In this document: positions 1-10,148 of the stretch, piece after piece
Position numbering within the stretch: the stretch's first letter is position 1
How the letters are laid out: each line of letters opens with the position of its first letter
DNA from: Nocardia aobensis NBRC 100429
Lineage (GTDB): Bacteria; Actinomycetota; Actinomycetes; Mycobacteriales; Mycobacteriaceae
DNA length: 64,000 bases
Assembly: GCF_000308375.1 (NCBI RefSeq)
Contig: NZ_BAFQ01000139.1
Location: forward strand, 1 to 64,000
Reading direction: 5' to 3'
Made by a program: the position numbers and the translations under genes
The notes under the pieces: model-generated
Database searches by the model: none
What the model was told of the DNA's origin: nothing
The model's input: the letters and a program-made list of their open reading frames with translations, nothing else

Positions 1-330
<330 letters not shown>

Positions 331-364
331 ATGATCGCCAGGCCTCTATGGGAGGCCGCACCAC

Positions 365-388
365 GGTGGTGTCGAGCGCGACACCACC
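365..388. terminator. hairpin between fbiD and ppk
   Basis: Perfect 10-bp inverted repeat (ggtggtgtcg / cgacaccacc) with a 4-nt loop, 34 nt after the fbiD stop and just before the ppk ribosome binding site. No T-tract follows, so it may be a weak terminator or a structure in the ppk 5' leader. Confidence 0.4.
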
Positions 389-401
389 CGAGCCGTAAGG
401 A

Positions 402-2618
402 ATGATCGTGAGCGTGAGCGAAACGGAGACCGTCCCGCAACAGCCCCGGCTACCGGCGGCCCCGCCGGCGGCCACGCCACCGCCCACCACGGCCGCCGCG
501 ACACAGTTGCCCGCAGATCGCTACCTCAATCGAGAACTGAGCTGGCTGGATTTCAACGCCCGCGTGCTGGCCCTGGCCGAGGACCCTTCCGAACCGCTGC
601 TGGAACGCGCCAAATTCCTCGCCATCTTCTCCTCGAACCTCGACGAGTTCTACATGGTGCGGGTGGCCGGCCTCAAACGCCGCGCCGAGGCCGGGCTCTC
701 GGTCCGCTCCGCCGACGGCCTGTCGCCCACCGAACAGCTCACCCTCATCGCCGAACGCACCCAGGAACTGGCCGGGCGGCATGCGCGGGTCTTCCTCGAC
801 CAGGTGCGGCCCGCCCTGGCCGAGGACGGTATCGCCATCATCGGCTGGGCCGATCTGGACGACGACGAACGCCGGAGGCTGTCGGGGTACTTCCTCGACC
901 AGGTGTTCCCGGTGCTGACCCCGCTCGCGGTCGATCCCGCGCATCCGTTCCCCTACATCAGCGGCCTGAGCCTGAATCTGGCTGTCACGGTGAAGGATTC
1001 CGAGACCGGCGGGGAGCATTTCGCCCGCGTGAAGGTGCCCGACAACGTCGACCGTTTCGTCCGGGTGCGCCGCACCCTCACCGAAACCGCCGGCGCCCGC
1101 CGAGATTCCGACATCGCCGCTGTCCCCCGCCTGGCCGCCTTCCTGCCGATGGAAGATCTGATCGCCGCTCACCTCGATCAGCTCTTCCCGGGAATGGAAG
1201 TGGTGGAACACCATTCGTTCCGCATCACGCGCAACGCCGACTTCGAGGTCGACGAGGACCGCGACGAGGATCTGCTGCAGGCCCTCGAACGCGAACTGGC
1301 CCGCCGCCGCTTCGGATCGCCGGTGCGCCTGGAAGTTTCCGACGATATGACCGAGCACATGCTCGAGCTGCTGCTGCGCGAACTCGACGTCGACCCGGGC
1401 GATGTGATCCAGGTTCCCGGCCTGCTCGACCTGTCGTGCCTGTGGCAGGTCTACGGCGTCGACCGGCCGCTGCTCAAGGACGCGCCCTACGTTCCGGCCA
1501 CCCCGCCGGCATTCGGTGAAAGAGAAACGCCACGAAACGTTTTCGCCGCCCTGCGTGAGGGCGACGTGCTGGTGCACCACCCCTACGATTCGTTCTCCAC
1601 CAGCGTGCAACGTTTCATCGAGCAAGCCGCGGCCGATCCGCAGGTGCTGGCCATCAAACAGACCCTCTACCGCACCTCCGGCGACTCTCCCATCGTCAAC
1701 GCGCTCATCGATGCCGCCGAGGCCGGTAAACAGGTCGTCGCGCTGGTCGAGATCAAGGCCCGCTTCGACGAACAGGCCAACATCAAATGGGCACGCGCCC
1801 TGGAACAGGCGGGCGTGCACGTGGTCTACGGCCTCATCGGCCTCAAGACGCACTGCAAGACCTGTCTGGTGGTGCGCCGCGAAGGGGCCACCATCCGCCG
1901 CTACTGCCATATCGGGACCGGTAACTACAACCCGAAGACCGCGCGGCTCTACGAGGACGTCGGACTGCTCACCGCCGCACCGGAAATCGGCGCCGACCTC
2001 ACCGACCTGTTCAACTCGCTGACCGGCTATTCGCGAAAGGCCAACTACCGCAACCTCCTGGTCGCGCCGAGCAGCGTGCGCTCGGGCATCGTGGAACGGA
2101 TCCGGCGCGAGACCGAACTGGCCGCCCAGGGCGTGCCGGCTCGAATTCGCCTCAAGGCCAACGCGATCGTCGACGAGCAGATCATCGACGCGCTCTACCG
2201 CGCGTCCCAGGCCGGGGTGCCGGTGCAGATCGTGGTGCGCGGCATCTGCGGGCTGCGCCCTGGTGTGCCCGGGATGAGCGAGAACATCGAGGTGCGCTCG
2301 ATTCTCGGCCGGTTCCTGGAACATTCGCGCATCATGCATTTCCAGGCCCAGGACGAGTACTGGATCGGCAGCGCCGACATGATGCATCGCAATCTCGACC
2401 GGCGCGTGGAGGTCATGGCGCAGGTGAAGGATCCGAAGCTGCGCGAGCGGCTGGCGGTGGTGTTCGATTCCGCACTCGATCCCGCGACCCGGTGCTGGGT
2501 GCTGCAGCCCGACGGCAGCTGGGCGGCCCAGCCGAGCCCCGAGGCCCTGGGGCGCGGCGTGCAGGTGCGTGACCACCAGGAGTTCCTCATGCGACTGCGG
2601 AGGCCGGACCAGCAGTGA
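402..2618 (+). CDS. ppk: polyphosphate kinase PPK1
   Basis: A 738-residue protein of normal PPK1 length that reversibly transfers the gamma phosphate of ATP onto polyphosphate chains. It has the N-terminal helical domain ([15 protein letters not shown] near residue 40), the head domain, and two phospholipase-D-like catalytic lobes. The LKTHCK segment holds a conserved His near residue 484, and FLEHSRI holds the second near residue 641. The first 35 residues are Pro/Ala-rich and probably disordered. The ATG at 402 directly abuts an AAGGA motif, so the in-frame GTG at 408, six bases from AAGGA, may be the true start. The stop overlaps the mutT1 start (GTGA), so the two genes are probably translated together. 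Confidence 0.96.
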   Translation: MIVSVSETETVPQQPRLPAAPPAATPPPTTAAATQLPADRYLNRELSWLDFNARVLALAEDPSEPLLERAKFLAIFSSNLDEFYMVRVAGLKRRAEAGLSVRSADGLSPTEQLTLIAERTQELAGRHARVFLDQVRPALAEDGIAIIGWADLDDDERRRLSGYFLDQVFPVLTPLAVDPAHPFPYISGLSLNLAVTVKDSETGGEHFARVKVPDNVDRFVRVRRTLTETAGARRDSDIAAVPRLAAFLPMEDLIAAHLDQLFPGMEVVEHHSFRITRNADFEVDEDRDEDLLQALERELARRRFGSPVRLEVSDDMTEHMLELLLRELDVDPGDVIQVPGLLDLSCLWQVYGVDRPLLKDAPYVPATPPAFGERETPRNVFAALREGDVLVHHPYDSFSTSVQRFIEQAAADPQVLAIKQTLYRTSGDSPIVNALIDAAEAGKQVVALVEIKARFDEQANIKWARALEQAGVHVVYGLIGLKTHCKTCLVVRREGATIRRYCHIGTGNYNPKTARLYEDVGLLTAAPEIGADLTDLFNSLTGYSRKANYRNLLVAPSSVRSGIVERIRRETELAAQGVPARIRLKANAIVDEQIIDALYRASQAGVPVQIVVRGICGLRPGVPGMSENIEVRSILGRFLEHSRIMHFQAQDEYWIGSADMMHRNLDRRVEVMAQVKDPKLRERLAVVFDSALDPATRCWVLQPDGSWAAQPSPEALGRGVQVRDHQEFLMRLRRPDQQ

Positions 2619-3664
2619 AATCCTCGGCGACACGAGATTTCGATCGGTCCCCGGACGACGGCGACACCGCCCTCGATCGCCTCGGCGACACCGGCGGGTC
2701 GATGAGCGACGGCAAGGTGGATGCAGGTGAGAGCAGTTCGGGCGACACCATCTCGGATCCGCGGGTGACCGCCAACATCATCGCCGCCGGCGCGGTGGTG
2801 TGGCGGCGGCCCCGCGACGGCGGACCGGTCGAGGTGGCCCTCGTACACCGGCCGAAATACGACGATTGGTCCCTGCCCAAGGGAAAGCTCGACCCGGGCG
2901 AAACCCCGATGGTCGCGGCCGTGCGCGAAGTGGCCGAAGAAACCGGCCTGAACTGCCGTCTGGGGCGCTATCTCGGTCGGGTCACATATCCGGTGCCCGG
3001 ACATCGCAAACTCAAACGAGTGGACTATTGGGCGGCCACTCCCGTCGGCGGCGAGTTCGTCACCAATTCCGAAGTCGACCAGCTGCGCTGGCACCGGGTG
3101 GACCGGGTGATGGATCAACTGTCCTACCCGATGGATCGCCGCATCATCCGCAATTTCCTGCGTCTGCCGCCGGATACCGCGACCCTGGTGCTGGTGCGGC
3201 ATGCGAAAGCGGGCCGCCGCGACCGATTCACCGGTCCCGACGACGAACGGCCGCTGGAAAAGGCCGGTCGCGCACAGGTTCAGGTGCTGACGCCGAATCT
3301 GCTCGCCTTCGGCCCGGGCGCGGTGTACTCGGCGCCTCCGCTGCGGTGCGTACAGACCGTCGCGCCGGTCGCCGACGCCCTCGGCCTCGAAATCGCCCGC
3401 GAGCCGCTGCTGTCGGAAAGCGGTTATGCCGCAGCACCGCAAGCCGGTGTGGATCGGCTGCGGGAACTGGTCTCCCCCGACGTCGTTCCGCTCGTGTGCA
3501 GTCAGGGCAAGGTCATTCCGGATCTGCTGCAACGCTGGGCCGACGACGACGGTCTCACCCTGCCGCCGGCCCGGAACCGCAAGGGCAGCGTGTGGGTGCT
3601 GTCGGTCGCCGACGGACGGCTGGTCGCCGCCGATCACCTCGATCGGTCCCTGCGTACCCACTGA
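2615..3664 (+). CDS. mutT1: MutT1-type Nudix hydrolase fused to histidine phosphatase
   Basis: A two-domain protein of 349 residues. Residues about 50-180 form a Nudix domain with a full Nudix box ([20 protein letters not shown]). Residues about 190-349 form a phosphoglycerate-mutase-like histidine phosphatase with the LVRHAKAG motif. In Mycobacterium, MutT1 hydrolyses 8-oxo-(d)GTP and diadenosine polyphosphates, so the role is nucleotide-pool sanitation. The GTG start overlaps the ppk stop. An in-frame ATG at 2702 would remove 29 low-complexity residues and is closer to family length. The gene converges on hupB across a strong terminator. Confidence 0.93.
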   Translation: MKSSATRDFDRSPDDGDTALDRLGDTGGSMSDGKVDAGESSSGDTISDPRVTANIIAAGAVVWRRPRDGGPVEVALVHRPKYDDWSLPKGKLDPGETPMVAAVREVAEETGLNCRLGRYLGRVTYPVPGHRKLKRVDYWAATPVGGEFVTNSEVDQLRWHRVDRVMDQLSYPMDRRIIRNFLRLPPDTATLVLVRHAKAGRRDRFTGPDDERPLEKAGRAQVQVLTPNLLAFGPGAVYSAPPLRCVQTVAPVADALGLEIAREPLLSESGYAAAPQAGVDRLRELVSPDVVPLVCSQGKVIPDLLQRWADDDGLTLPPARNRKGSVWVLSVADGRLVAADHLDRSLRTH

Positions 3665-3686
3665 AAACCTGCGTACCCACTGAAAC
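3649..3686 (+). repeat. tandem 19-bp duplication across the mutT1 stop codon
   Basis: The unit cctgcgtacccactgaaa occurs twice with a 19-bp period. The first copy contains the last codons and TGA of mutT1; the second lies just downstream. It looks like a recent slippage event and does not alter the protein. Confidence 0.8.
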
Positions 3687-3687
3687 G

Positions 3688-3721
3688 CAATGACCCCGGC
3701 CCGAAAGGACCGGGGTCATTG
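3688..3721. terminator. bidirectional terminator between mutT1 and hupB
   Basis: A 12-bp perfect stem (caatgaccccgg / ccggggtcattg) with a 10-nt loop lies between the convergent mutT1 and hupB genes and can serve both strands. Confidence 0.8.
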
Positions 3722-3736
3722 TCGTCGCGTCACTCG

Positions 3737-4393
3737 CTATCGCCGCGTGGTGCGCTTGGTTGCCGTGCGCTTGGCAGCGGTCTTCTTGGCGGGCGCCTTC
3801 TTGGCCGCGGTCTTGGCCGCGGTCGTCTTCTTCGCCGCGGTCGTCTTCTTGGCTGTCGCCTTGGTGGCCGTGGTCTTCTTGGCGGCGCTCTTCTTCGCCG
3901 CGGTCGTCTTCTTCGCCGCGGTCACCTTCTTCGCGGGCGCCTTCGCGGCTGCCTTCTTGGCGGTCGTCTTCTTGGCCGGAGCCGCCTTCTTGGCCGTGGT
4001 CTTCTTCGCGGCGGTCTTCTTCGCCGTGGTCTTCTTGGCGGCGCTCTTCTTCGCCGCACCCGACACCGGCGCTGCCACACCGCGTTTCACGGCCGGACCG
4101 GCCGCCGCGATCTTCTGCTTGCCCGAGATGATCGCCTTGAACTGCGCACCCGGGCGGAACGCGGGCACCGAAGTGGGCTTCACCTTCACCGTCTCGCCGG
4201 TTCGGGGATTACGCGCCACCCGTGCCGCCCGCTTGCGCTGTTCGAATACACCGAATCCGGTGATTGTGACGCTCTGACCCTTGTTCACCGCACGCACGAT
4301 CGTGTCGACAATGTGCTCGACTGCCGCAGTGGCCGTGCGCCTGTCAGTACCCAACTTCTCGGTCAGAACATCGATCAGTTCCGCCTTGTTCAT
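3737..4393 (-). CDS. hupB: histone-like DNA-binding protein HupB (HU with Lys/Ala tail)
   Basis: A 218-residue nucleoid protein. The first about 90 residues are a canonical HU fold ([18 protein letters not shown] at the N-terminus, and a DNA-binding arm with [21 protein letters not shown]). The rest is a long PAKK/TAKK repeat tail similar to the eukaryotic histone H1 tail, as in mycobacterial HupB/Hlp. HU bends and compacts DNA; the tail adds non-specific affinity and is acetylated in mycobacteria. The start is preceded by GGAGGA. The tail-coding DNA is a highly repetitive 3-6 bp pattern prone to length change. Confidence 0.96.
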   Translation of the reverse strand: MNKAELIDVLTEKLGTDRRTATAAVEHIVDTIVRAVNKGQSVTITGFGVFEQRKRAARVARNPRTGETVKVKPTSVPAFRPGAQFKAIISGKQKIAAAGPAVKRGVAAPVSGAAKKSAAKKTTAKKTAAKKTTAKKAAPAKKTTAKKAAAKAPAKKVTAAKKTTAAKKSAAKKTTATKATAKKTTAAKKTTAAKTAAKKAPAKKTAAKRTATKRTTRR

Positions 4394-4469
4394 TGAATCC
4401 TCCGCAGACTAATGGCCCGTCGTCGGACCGACTAGGTACCACGGTAAACCCTGAATGGGCAAGAGTCTA

Positions 4470-4502
4470 TGTGCCACGCCAAATTTCATGTGGCGTGGCA
4501 CA
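4470..4502. terminator. terminator-like hairpin downstream of leuD
   Basis: A 12-bp perfect inverted repeat (tgtgccacgcca / tggcgtggcaca) with a 9-nt loop, 48 nt past the leuD stop and upstream of hupB. It lacks a clear T-run. Confidence 0.55.
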
Positions 4503-4549
4503 CGCACAGCAACCTCGATTGGTTGCTCTCAGCTAACACTCGAGACTGT

Positions 4550-5158
4550 TCAGTCCCCGGAAATAGCCGCTGGAATGGTGGTCGGTTTCCAAGACGGCCT
4601 TGCCTTTTCGAACTGCTCGATGGCCTCTTCCTGCCGAAGTGTGAGTCCGATGTCGTCCAGACCTTCCAGCAGCCGCCACCGGGTGTAGTCGTCAATATCG
4701 AAGGGCAACACGGTGGTTCCAGCGGCCACAGTGCGCGCCTCGAGATCGACGATCAATTCCAGGCCGGGATGTTCTTCGATCAACTTCCAGAGCAATTCGA
4801 CATCATGTTGTGACATCTGCGCGGCCACCAAGCCGCCCTTACCGGCGTTGCCCCGGAAGATGTCGGCGAAGCGGGAAGAGATCACCACCCGGAAGCCATA
4901 GTCCATCAATGCCCAAACCGCATGCTCTCGCGACGATCCCGTACCGAAATCCGGTCCCGCGACCAACACACTTCCCCGGTCGAACGGGCTGGTGTTGAGA
5001 ATGAAGCCCGGATCCGAACGCCAGGCGGCGAACAGACCGTCCTCGAATCCCGTTCGAGTCACCCGTTTCAGATAGACCGCCGGGATGATCTGGTCGGTAT
5101 CGACATTCGACCGGCGCAACGGCACGCCGATCCCCTTGTGCACCTTGAACGGTTCCAT
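4550..5158 (-). CDS. leuD: 3-isopropylmalate dehydratase small subunit
   Basis: A 202-residue small subunit (aconitase swivel domain) that pairs with LeuC to isomerise 2-isopropylmalate to 3-isopropylmalate in leucine synthesis. Family segments are visible: [33 protein letters not shown], and [16 protein letters not shown]. The ATG is preceded by AGGAG at proper spacing. It lies 36 nt downstream of leuC in the same operon. The protein's length and motifs are normal. Confidence 0.96.
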   Translation of the reverse strand: MEPFKVHKGIGVPLRRSNVDTDQIIPAVYLKRVTRTGFEDGLFAAWRSDPGFILNTSPFDRGSVLVAGPDFGTGSSREHAVWALMDYGFRVVISSRFADIFRGNAGKGGLVAAQMSQHDVELLWKLIEEHPGLELIVDLEARTVAAGTTVLPFDIDDYTRWRLLEGLDDIGLTLRQEEAIEQFEKARPSWKPTTIPAAISGD

Positions 5159-5194
5159 AGTTGCTCCTGTAGTCCTGAGGTGAATTCCGGCCGG

Positions 5195-6619
5195 TCAGTT
5201 CAGATCCGCAGGCGCCGACAACCGGCCCCGCACCGCCGTCGCGGCCGCGACCTGCGGCGAAACCAGATGCGTACGGCCGCCTTTACCCTGACGCCCCTCG
5301 AAGTTGCGGTTCGATGTCGAAGCACACCGCTGACCGGGAGAAAGCTGATCCGGATTCATTCCCAGGCACATCGAGCAGCCGGCCTGACGCCATTCCGCGC
5401 CGGCGGCGGTGAAAATCTCGCCCAAACCCTCGGATTCGGCCTGGGCGCGCACCCGCATCGAGCCCGGAACGATCAACATCCGCACGCTCTCGGCCACCTT
5501 GCGGCCCTTCAGAACGTCCGCCACGGCCCGCAAATCCTCGATCCGGCCGTTGGTGCACGACCCCACGAAAACCGTATCCACGGACACCTCACGAAGCGGA
5601 GTACCCGGCTCCAAATCCATATAAGTCAGCGCCTTCTCGGCGGACGCTCGCTCGTTTTCGTCGGCGAAATCCTCCGGATTCGGCACCACATCGCCCAGCG
5701 GGGCGCCCTGACCGGGGTTGGTGCCCCAGGTGACGAACGGCGTCAACGACGAGGCGTCCAGGTGCACCTCGGCGTCGAAAGTGGCGTCCGGATCGGTCTT
5801 CAGCGCCTCCCAGGCGGCCACCGCCGCATCCCAGTCCGCGCCGGTCGGAGCATGTTCGCGGCCCTTCAGGAATTCGTAGGTGACCTCGTCGGGGGCCACC
5901 ATGCCCGCCCGGGCGCCGGCCTCGATCGACATGTTGCACATCGTCATCCGCGCCTCCATGGACATGGCGCGCACGGCCTCGCCGCGGTATTCGAGCACAT
6001 AGCCCTGCCCGCCGCCGGTGCCGATCTTGGCGATGACCGCCAGAATCACGTCCTTGCTCGTGACGCCGGGCGGCAACTCGCCGTCGATATTGATCGCCAT
6101 GGTCTTGAACGGCCGCAGCGACAACGTCTGCGTCGCCATCACATGTTCGACCTCGCTGGTGCCGATACCCATCGCCAGCGCGCCGAATGCGCCGTGGGTG
6201 GAGGTGTGCGAATCACCACACACCACGGTCATGCCCGGCTGCGTCAAACCCAGCTGCGGACCGACCACGTGCACGATGCCCTGTTCGATATCACCCATGG
6301 GATACAGCTGGACGCCGAATTCCTCGCAATTGCGCCGCAGGGTTTCCACCTGGGTGCGTGAGATCGGATCCGCGATCGGCTTGTCGATATCGACCGTCGG
6401 CACGTTGTGGTCCTCGGTCGCGATGGTCAGATCCGGCCGGCGCACCGGACGACCCGCCGCCCGCAACCCGTCGAAGGCCTGCGGACTCGTGACCTCGTGC
6501 ACCAGGTGCAGATCGATGTAGATGAGATCGGGTTCGCGCTGCGCACCCTCCCCCGCACCCCGTGCGACGACATGCTGGTCCCAGACCTTCTCCGCCAGCG
6601 TGCGTGGCCGTTCGGCCAT
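5195..6619 (-). CDS. leuC: 3-isopropylmalate dehydratase large subunit
   Basis: A 474-residue aconitase-family subunit carrying the 4Fe-4S cluster. The visible cluster ligands are one Cys in [14 protein letters not shown] and the pair in [15 protein letters not shown]; the N-terminal VWDQHVV and [14 protein letters not shown] segments are also typical. The ATG at 6619 ([13 protein letters not shown]) fits GAGAGG spacing better than an in-frame GTG at 6628. It is cotranscribed with leuD and divergent from the IclR regulator gene at 6857. The 230-bp leader holds a large inverted repeat and a shared operator. Confidence 0.96.
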   Translation of the reverse strand: MAERPRTLAEKVWDQHVVARGAGEGAQREPDLIYIDLHLVHEVTSPQAFDGLRAAGRPVRRPDLTIATEDHNVPTVDIDKPIADPISRTQVETLRRNCEEFGVQLYPMGDIEQGIVHVVGPQLGLTQPGMTVVCGDSHTSTHGAFGALAMGIGTSEVEHVMATQTLSLRPFKTMAINIDGELPPGVTSKDVILAVIAKIGTGGGQGYVLEYRGEAVRAMSMEARMTMCNMSIEAGARAGMVAPDEVTYEFLKGREHAPTGADWDAAVAAWEALKTDPDATFDAEVHLDASSLTPFVTWGTNPGQGAPLGDVVPNPEDFADENERASAEKALTYMDLEPGTPLREVSVDTVFVGSCTNGRIEDLRAVADVLKGRKVAESVRMLIVPGSMRVRAQAESEGLGEIFTAAGAEWRQAGCSMCLGMNPDQLSPGQRCASTSNRNFEGRQGKGGRTHLVSPQVAAATAVRGRLSAPADLN

Positions 6620-6660
6620 GACAACCACCTCTCTGTGTTATCTGCGACGGCTTCGCCGTC

Positions 6661-6761
6661 GCGGGTTCGCGGCCCCCTGGGCCTCGATTTTTCCCTCCTC
6701 CGCTCAGTCGCTGCGCTCCCTCGCTCCGTCGGTCCAAAATCGAGGCGGGCCGCGAACTCGC
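6661..6761. repeat. about 100-bp cruciform-type inverted repeat in the leuC leader
   Basis: Outer arms at 6661-6675 and 6747-6761 match at 14 of 15 positions. Inner arms at 6682-6691 (cctcgatttt) and 6736-6745 (aaaatcgagg) are perfect. The loop is rich in cgctc/gctcc units. Next to it, 6644-6662 forms a separate perfect 8-bp hairpin (gcgacggc / gccgtcgc). It lies between the leuC promoter region and the start codon and could be a small mobile repeat or a leader structure acting on leuC expression. Confidence 0.75.
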
Positions 6762-6819
6762 AGGTGGACTCCCTGTCAGAGGTCCACCGGAGGTGCGTTC
6801 TCACATCGTTCGATCAGAC

Positions 6820-6850
6820 TTGCCAATCTCACTATGCGAGACGCTAATAT
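6820..6850 (+). promoter_or_regulatory. promoter of the IclR gene, probably giving leaderless mRNA
   Basis: The -35-like TTGCCA (6820-6825) and -10 TAATAT (6845-6850) are separated by 19 bp. The -10 ends six bases before the ATG at 6857 and no Shine-Dalgarno sequence is present, so transcription probably starts at the start codon. The spacer contains the palindromic operator, which implies autorepression. Confidence 0.6.
6826..6842. promoter_or_regulatory. palindromic operator between leuC and the IclR gene
   Basis: The sequence atctcactatgcgagac is an imperfect palindrome (arms TCTC.C and G.GAGA). It matches 14 of 17 positions of gtctcattatgtgagac upstream of ilvB at 51459-51475. Its place in the divergent leuC/IclR region fits the known action of LtbR/NdgR-type IclR regulators on leuCD. 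Confidence 0.65.
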
Positions 6851-6856
6851 CGTTCT

Positions 6857-7558
6857 ATGAGACAGCATAGCGGTATCGGGGTGCTCGACAAAGCCATGGC
6901 CGTGCTTTACGCCGTGGCCGAACAACCGTGTGGGCTCAACGAGCTGTGCACCCGCACCGGACTGCCCCGGGCCACCGCGCATCGACTGGCCGTGGGGCTG
7001 GAGACCCATCGGATGCTGGCCCGCGACGCCGCCGGCTCGTGGCGGCCCGGCCCGGCGTTGTCGGAGCTGGCCACCACTGCCGAGGACCCGCTGCTCGACG
7101 CCGCCGCCGTCATCCTGCCCCGGCTGCGCGAGATCACCGGCGAGAGCGTGCAGCTCTACCGGCTCGACGGGCACTCCCGCATCTGCGTGGCCGCTCTCGA
7201 ACCCACCTCCGGCCTGCGCGACACCGTCCCGGTCGGCGCCCGCCTGCCGCTGACCGCCGGATCGGCCGCGAAGGTTCTGCTGGCCTGGGCCGACCCGGAG
7301 CTGCAGCGCGGTGTCCTGGCCGACGCGATCTTCGGCGAGCGCGCCCTGGCGGAGGTCCGCCGCCGCGGCTGGGCGCAGAGCGCCGCCGAACGGTCCGCGG
7401 GTGTGGCCAGTGTCTCCGCACCGGTCCGCGACGGGTCGTCCCAGGTGATCGCCGCGGTCTCGGTTTCCGGCCCGATCGATCGCATGGGCCGGCGCCCGGG
7501 TGCGCGCTGGGCCGCCGACCTCGTGGCCGCCGCCGACGCCCTGCACAAGCGACTCTGA
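6857..7558 (+). CDS. IclR-family regulator of leucine genes (NdgR/LtbR-like)
   Basis: A 233-residue regulator. Residues about 8-60 are a winged helix-turn-helix (LNELCTRTGLPRATAHRLA), and residues about 75-230 are the IclR ligand-binding domain. Divergent placement next to leuCD is conserved in actinobacteria: LtbR in Corynebacterium glutamicum represses leuCD, and NdgR/AreB hold the same position in Streptomyces. The role here is inferred from position and the shared operator. The gene appears leaderless and autoregulated. Confidence 0.85.
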   Translation: MRQHSGIGVLDKAMAVLYAVAEQPCGLNELCTRTGLPRATAHRLAVGLETHRMLARDAAGSWRPGPALSELATTAEDPLLDAAAVILPRLREITGESVQLYRLDGHSRICVAALEPTSGLRDTVPVGARLPLTAGSAAKVLLAWADPELQRGVLADAIFGERALAEVRRRGWAQSAAERSAGVASVSAPVRDGSSQVIAAVSVSGPIDRMGRRPGARWAADLVAAADALHKRL

Positions 7559-7613
7559 TCACCCCGATCCCGAGCTGTGATGCCGGCCATACGCCGTAAA
7601 GTATCGTGACCGC

Positions 7614-8114
7614 ATGGGAGTGAACCAACGCGCACAGATCGTGATGTCCGAGACGGAGATCACCGAATTTCTGGAACGCAGCCGCATTATGACGCTGGCG
7701 AGCCTGGGCAAGAACGGAACGCCGCATCTCACGGCGATGTGGTACGGCTTGGTCGACGGTGAGATCTGGTTCGAGACCAAGGGCAAGTCGCAGAAGGCGG
7801 TGAATCTGCGGCGCGATCCGCGCGTCACCGTCCTGGTCGAAGCGGGCGACACCTACGACCAGTTGCGCGGGGTCTCGATCGAGGGCCGCACGGAGATCGT
7901 CGAGGACCCGGAGGCACTGTTCAAGGTCGGCGTCAGCGTCTGGGAACGCTACACCGGGCCCTACACCGAGGAGCTGCGCCCGATGGTGGAGGCGATGTTG
8001 AACAAGCGCGTCGCGATCCGCGTGGTGCCGGAACGGGTGCGCAGCTGGGATCATCGGAAGCTCGGTATGCCCGCGATGCCGGCGGGTGGATCCACCTGGC
8101 CGGTGCGGGACTGA
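7614..8114 (+). CDS. pyridoxamine 5'-phosphate oxidase-like (PPOX/F420-type) protein
   Basis: A 166-residue split beta-barrel flavin/deazaflavin-binding protein. It has the typical N-terminal segment IMTLASLGKNGTPHLTAMWY, then GEIWFETKGKSQKAVNLRRDPRV for cofactor phosphate contacts, and an RVVPERVRSWDHRKL C-terminus. Members use FMN or F420 to reduce or bind varied substrates; the substrate cannot be read from sequence. It follows the IclR gene as Rv2991 does in M. tuberculosis. Confidence 0.8.
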   Translation: MGVNQRAQIVMSETEITEFLERSRIMTLASLGKNGTPHLTAMWYGLVDGEIWFETKGKSQKAVNLRRDPRVTVLVEAGDTYDQLRGVSIEGRTEIVEDPEALFKVGVSVWERYTGPYTEELRPMVEAMLNKRVAIRVVPERVRSWDHRKLGMPAMPAGGSTWPVRD

Positions 8115-8146
8115 CCGCACGCCGGCGAGAGACCTCGGAAACGAGA

Positions 8147-8176
8147 AAAGCCCTCCAGCTCGCGCTGGAGGGCTTT
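8147..8176. terminator. bidirectional terminator after the PPOX gene and tRNA-Glu
   Basis: A 13-bp perfect stem (aaagccctccagc / gctggagggcttt) with a tcgc loop, flanked by A/T tracts on both sides; it ends transcription from both strands. Confidence 0.9.
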
Positions 8177-8182
8177 CGAATG

Positions 8183-8255
8183 TAGCCCCGACGGGATTTG
8201 AACCCGCGCTACCGCCTTGAGAGGGCGGCGTCCTAGGCCGCTAGACGACGGGGCC
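8183..8255 (-). tRNA. tRNA-Glu (CTC)
   Basis: A 73-nt cloverleaf on the minus strand. The acceptor stem is GGCCCCG with CGGGGCT (one G-U). The anticodon loop CTCTCAA gives anticodon CTC for GAG codons, and the T-arm has GGTTCAAAT. CCA is not encoded. It lies with tRNA-Gln between the PPOX gene and gltX, whose product charges tRNA-Glu. Confidence 0.95.
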
Positions 8256-8394
8256 AGAGGACTTCCCCGAGGGGAGATCTCCGTGGATCTTTCGATCGAG
8301 GAGGCTCGGCAAGCTTAACCGGCCGAGACCCGGCGACCAAATCGCCGGGGATGCTGTTCCGACTCGACCGAACGAAGCGAATCAACATTCTCCG

Positions 8395-8466
8395 CTGGGG
8401 TACCAGGACTCGAACCTAGAATGGCTGAACCAGAATCAGCTGTGTTGCCAATTACACCATACCCCA
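8395..8466 (-). tRNA. tRNA-Gln (CTG)
   Basis: A 72-nt cloverleaf on the minus strand. The acceptor is TGGGGTA/TACCCCA, the anticodon stem GCTGA/TCAGC, and the loop TTCTGGT with anticodon CTG for CAG codons. The T-arm is AGGTTCGAGTCCT. CCA is not encoded. In this lineage Gln-tRNA is normally made by GatCAB from Glu-tRNA(Gln), which links it functionally to gltX and gatB in this window. Confidence 0.95.
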
Positions 8467-8527
8467 ATGACCTGGGCTTTCAGCCTCTCCCCTGCCGGTT
8501 CGAGGCCCTCGTTCCGGGCCGAGAAGA

Positions 8528-8558
8528 AGAGTACCAAACCCCTCCCCGATATATACAA
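8528..8558 (-). promoter_or_regulatory. possible tRNA promoter
   Basis: On the minus strand, TTGTAT (8558-8553) and TACTCT (8533-8528) are 19 bp apart, about 60 nt upstream of tRNA-Gln. The spacing is long, so this is tentative. The rest of 8467-8676 shows no gene. Confidence 0.3.
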
Positions 8559-8676
8559 ATCGTCTGGTCAGAGCCACTTTTCAGCGCCGGTACGGCCCGC
8601 CGGGCTCTCGTCGGGCGGTCACGAAGCCGCGACCGCCCGACGCAGCGACCGATTCGGCCAGCACCCGGCGCCGCCA

Positions 8677-10134
8677 CTACGCCAGCGCGGCCCGCAGCCG
8701 CTGCATGGTCACCTCGCGGCCGAGCAGTTCCAGCGATTCGTACAGCGGCGGGCTGATGTGCGATCCGGTGACCGCCACCCGTACCGGACCGAAGGCCTTA
8801 CGCGGTTTGAGCCCCAGATCGTCCACCAGAGCCTTTTTCAGCGCCTCCTCGAGCACGGGTGGCGTCCATTCGGAAACACCGTCCAGCGCCGCGACGGCGG
8901 CCTGCACCACCGGCGCCGCGTCGGGGCCCAGATTCTTTTGCGCCGCGGCCTCGTCGACAGCAAACTCCTCGGCGGGCACGAACAGAAACTTCAATAGATC
9001 CCACGCATCACCGAGAACCACGATCCGGGTCTGCACCAACTCGGCCGCCGCGGCGAAAACTCCGTCGTCCACTTCGGCGCCGATGTGGCCCTGTGCGGTG
9101 AGGAACTCCCGCAACCTGTGGGCGAAATCCCCGGTATCCAGCAAACGAATGTGTTCGGCGTTGATCGCATCCGCCTTCTTCTGGTCGAAGCGCGCCGGAT
9201 TCGAATTTACTTTCGATATCTCGAACGCATCGACCATCTCCGCCATCGAGAAGACATCGCGGTCCTCGGTGAGGCTCCATCCGAGCAAAGCCAGGTAATT
9301 CAGCAAACCTTCAGGAATGAATCCGCGGTCCCGATGCGCGAAGAGATTCGACTCCGGATCACGTTTGGACAACTTCTTGTTGCCCTGGCCCATCACGAAG
9401 GGCAGATGGCCGAACTCCGGGGTGAACTCCGCCACCCCGATCCGCTGCAAAGCGGCATACAACGCAAGCTGGCGCGGGGTGGAGGAAAGCAGATCTTCCC
9501 CGCGCAACACGTGTGTGATTTTCATCAGTGCGTCGTCGACCGGATTCACCAGCGTATAGAGCGGATCTCCGGTGCCGCGGGTGAGCGCGAAATCGGGCAC
9601 CGTCCCGGCCTTGGCAGTGATCTCCCCGCGAACCAGATCGTTCCACACCAGATCGGTGGCGGGCATCCGCAGCCGCACCACCGCCGGGCGGCCCTCGGCC
9701 TTGTAGGCGGCGATCTGCTCGGGGGTCAGATCGCGGTCGAAGTTGTCGTAGCCGAGCTTCGGATCGCGTCCGGCGGCGCGGTGACGGGCCTCGACTTCGT
9801 CTGGGGTGGAGAAGGATTCATAGGCCTCACCGGCCGCCAGCAACCTCTGGACGACATCGAGATGAAGCTCACGCCGCTGCGACTGACGGTAGGGACCGTA
9901 GGGCCCGCCGACCTCCGGCCCCTCGTCCCAGGTCAGTCCGAGCCACCGCAACGCGTCCAGAATCGCGTGGTACGACTCCTCGGAATCGCGTGCGGCATCG
10001 GTATCTTCGATACGGAAGACGAAGGTGCCGCCGTGGTGGCGAGCGAACGCCCAGTTGAACAGCGCGGTGCGGATCAGGCCGACATGCGGTGTGCCGGTGG
10101 GTGACGGGCAGAATCGGACCCGTACGTCAGTCAT
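8677..10134 (-). CDS. gltX: glutamyl-tRNA synthetase
   Basis: A 485-residue class I aminoacyl-tRNA synthetase charging tRNA-Glu, and in GlnRS-lacking bacteria also tRNA-Gln. The HIGH-type motif is [19 protein letters not shown] and the KMSKS-type motif is [12 protein letters not shown]. The start at 10134 ([14 protein letters not shown]) has AGAAGG at good spacing and is preferred over an in-frame ATG at 10152. The start lies 15 nt downstream of the FAH gene stop, so the two form an operon. It is transcribed towards the two tRNA genes. Confidence 0.96.
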   Translation of the reverse strand: MTDVRVRFCPSPTGTPHVGLIRTALFNWAFARHHGGTFVFRIEDTDAARDSEESYHAILDALRWLGLTWDEGPEVGGPYGPYRQSQRRELHLDVVQRLLAAGEAYESFSTPDEVEARHRAAGRDPKLGYDNFDRDLTPEQIAAYKAEGRPAVVRLRMPATDLVWNDLVRGEITAKAGTVPDFALTRGTGDPLYTLVNPVDDALMKITHVLRGEDLLSSTPRQLALYAALQRIGVAEFTPEFGHLPFVMGQGNKKLSKRDPESNLFAHRDRGFIPEGLLNYLALLGWSLTEDRDVFSMAEMVDAFEISKVNSNPARFDQKKADAINAEHIRLLDTGDFAHRLREFLTAQGHIGAEVDDGVFAAAAELVQTRIVVLGDAWDLLKFLFVPAEEFAVDEAAAQKNLGPDAAPVVQAAVAALDGVSEWTPPVLEEALKKALVDDLGLKPRKAFGPVRVAVTGSHISPPLYESLELLGREVTMQRLRAALA

Positions 10135-10148
10135 ATTCCTTCTCTCGA

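Noticed and set aside
450..2633. A 727-codon open frame antisense to ppk
   Set aside because: In high-GC DNA long antisense frames arise from the third-position bias of the real gene. The plus-strand frame encodes intact PPK1; the antisense product has no family likeness.
3690..4396. Plus-strand open frames across hupB
   Set aside because: Val/Phe/Leu-Ala or Leu-Gly-Arg repeats are the reverse reading of the Lys/Ala tail repeats.
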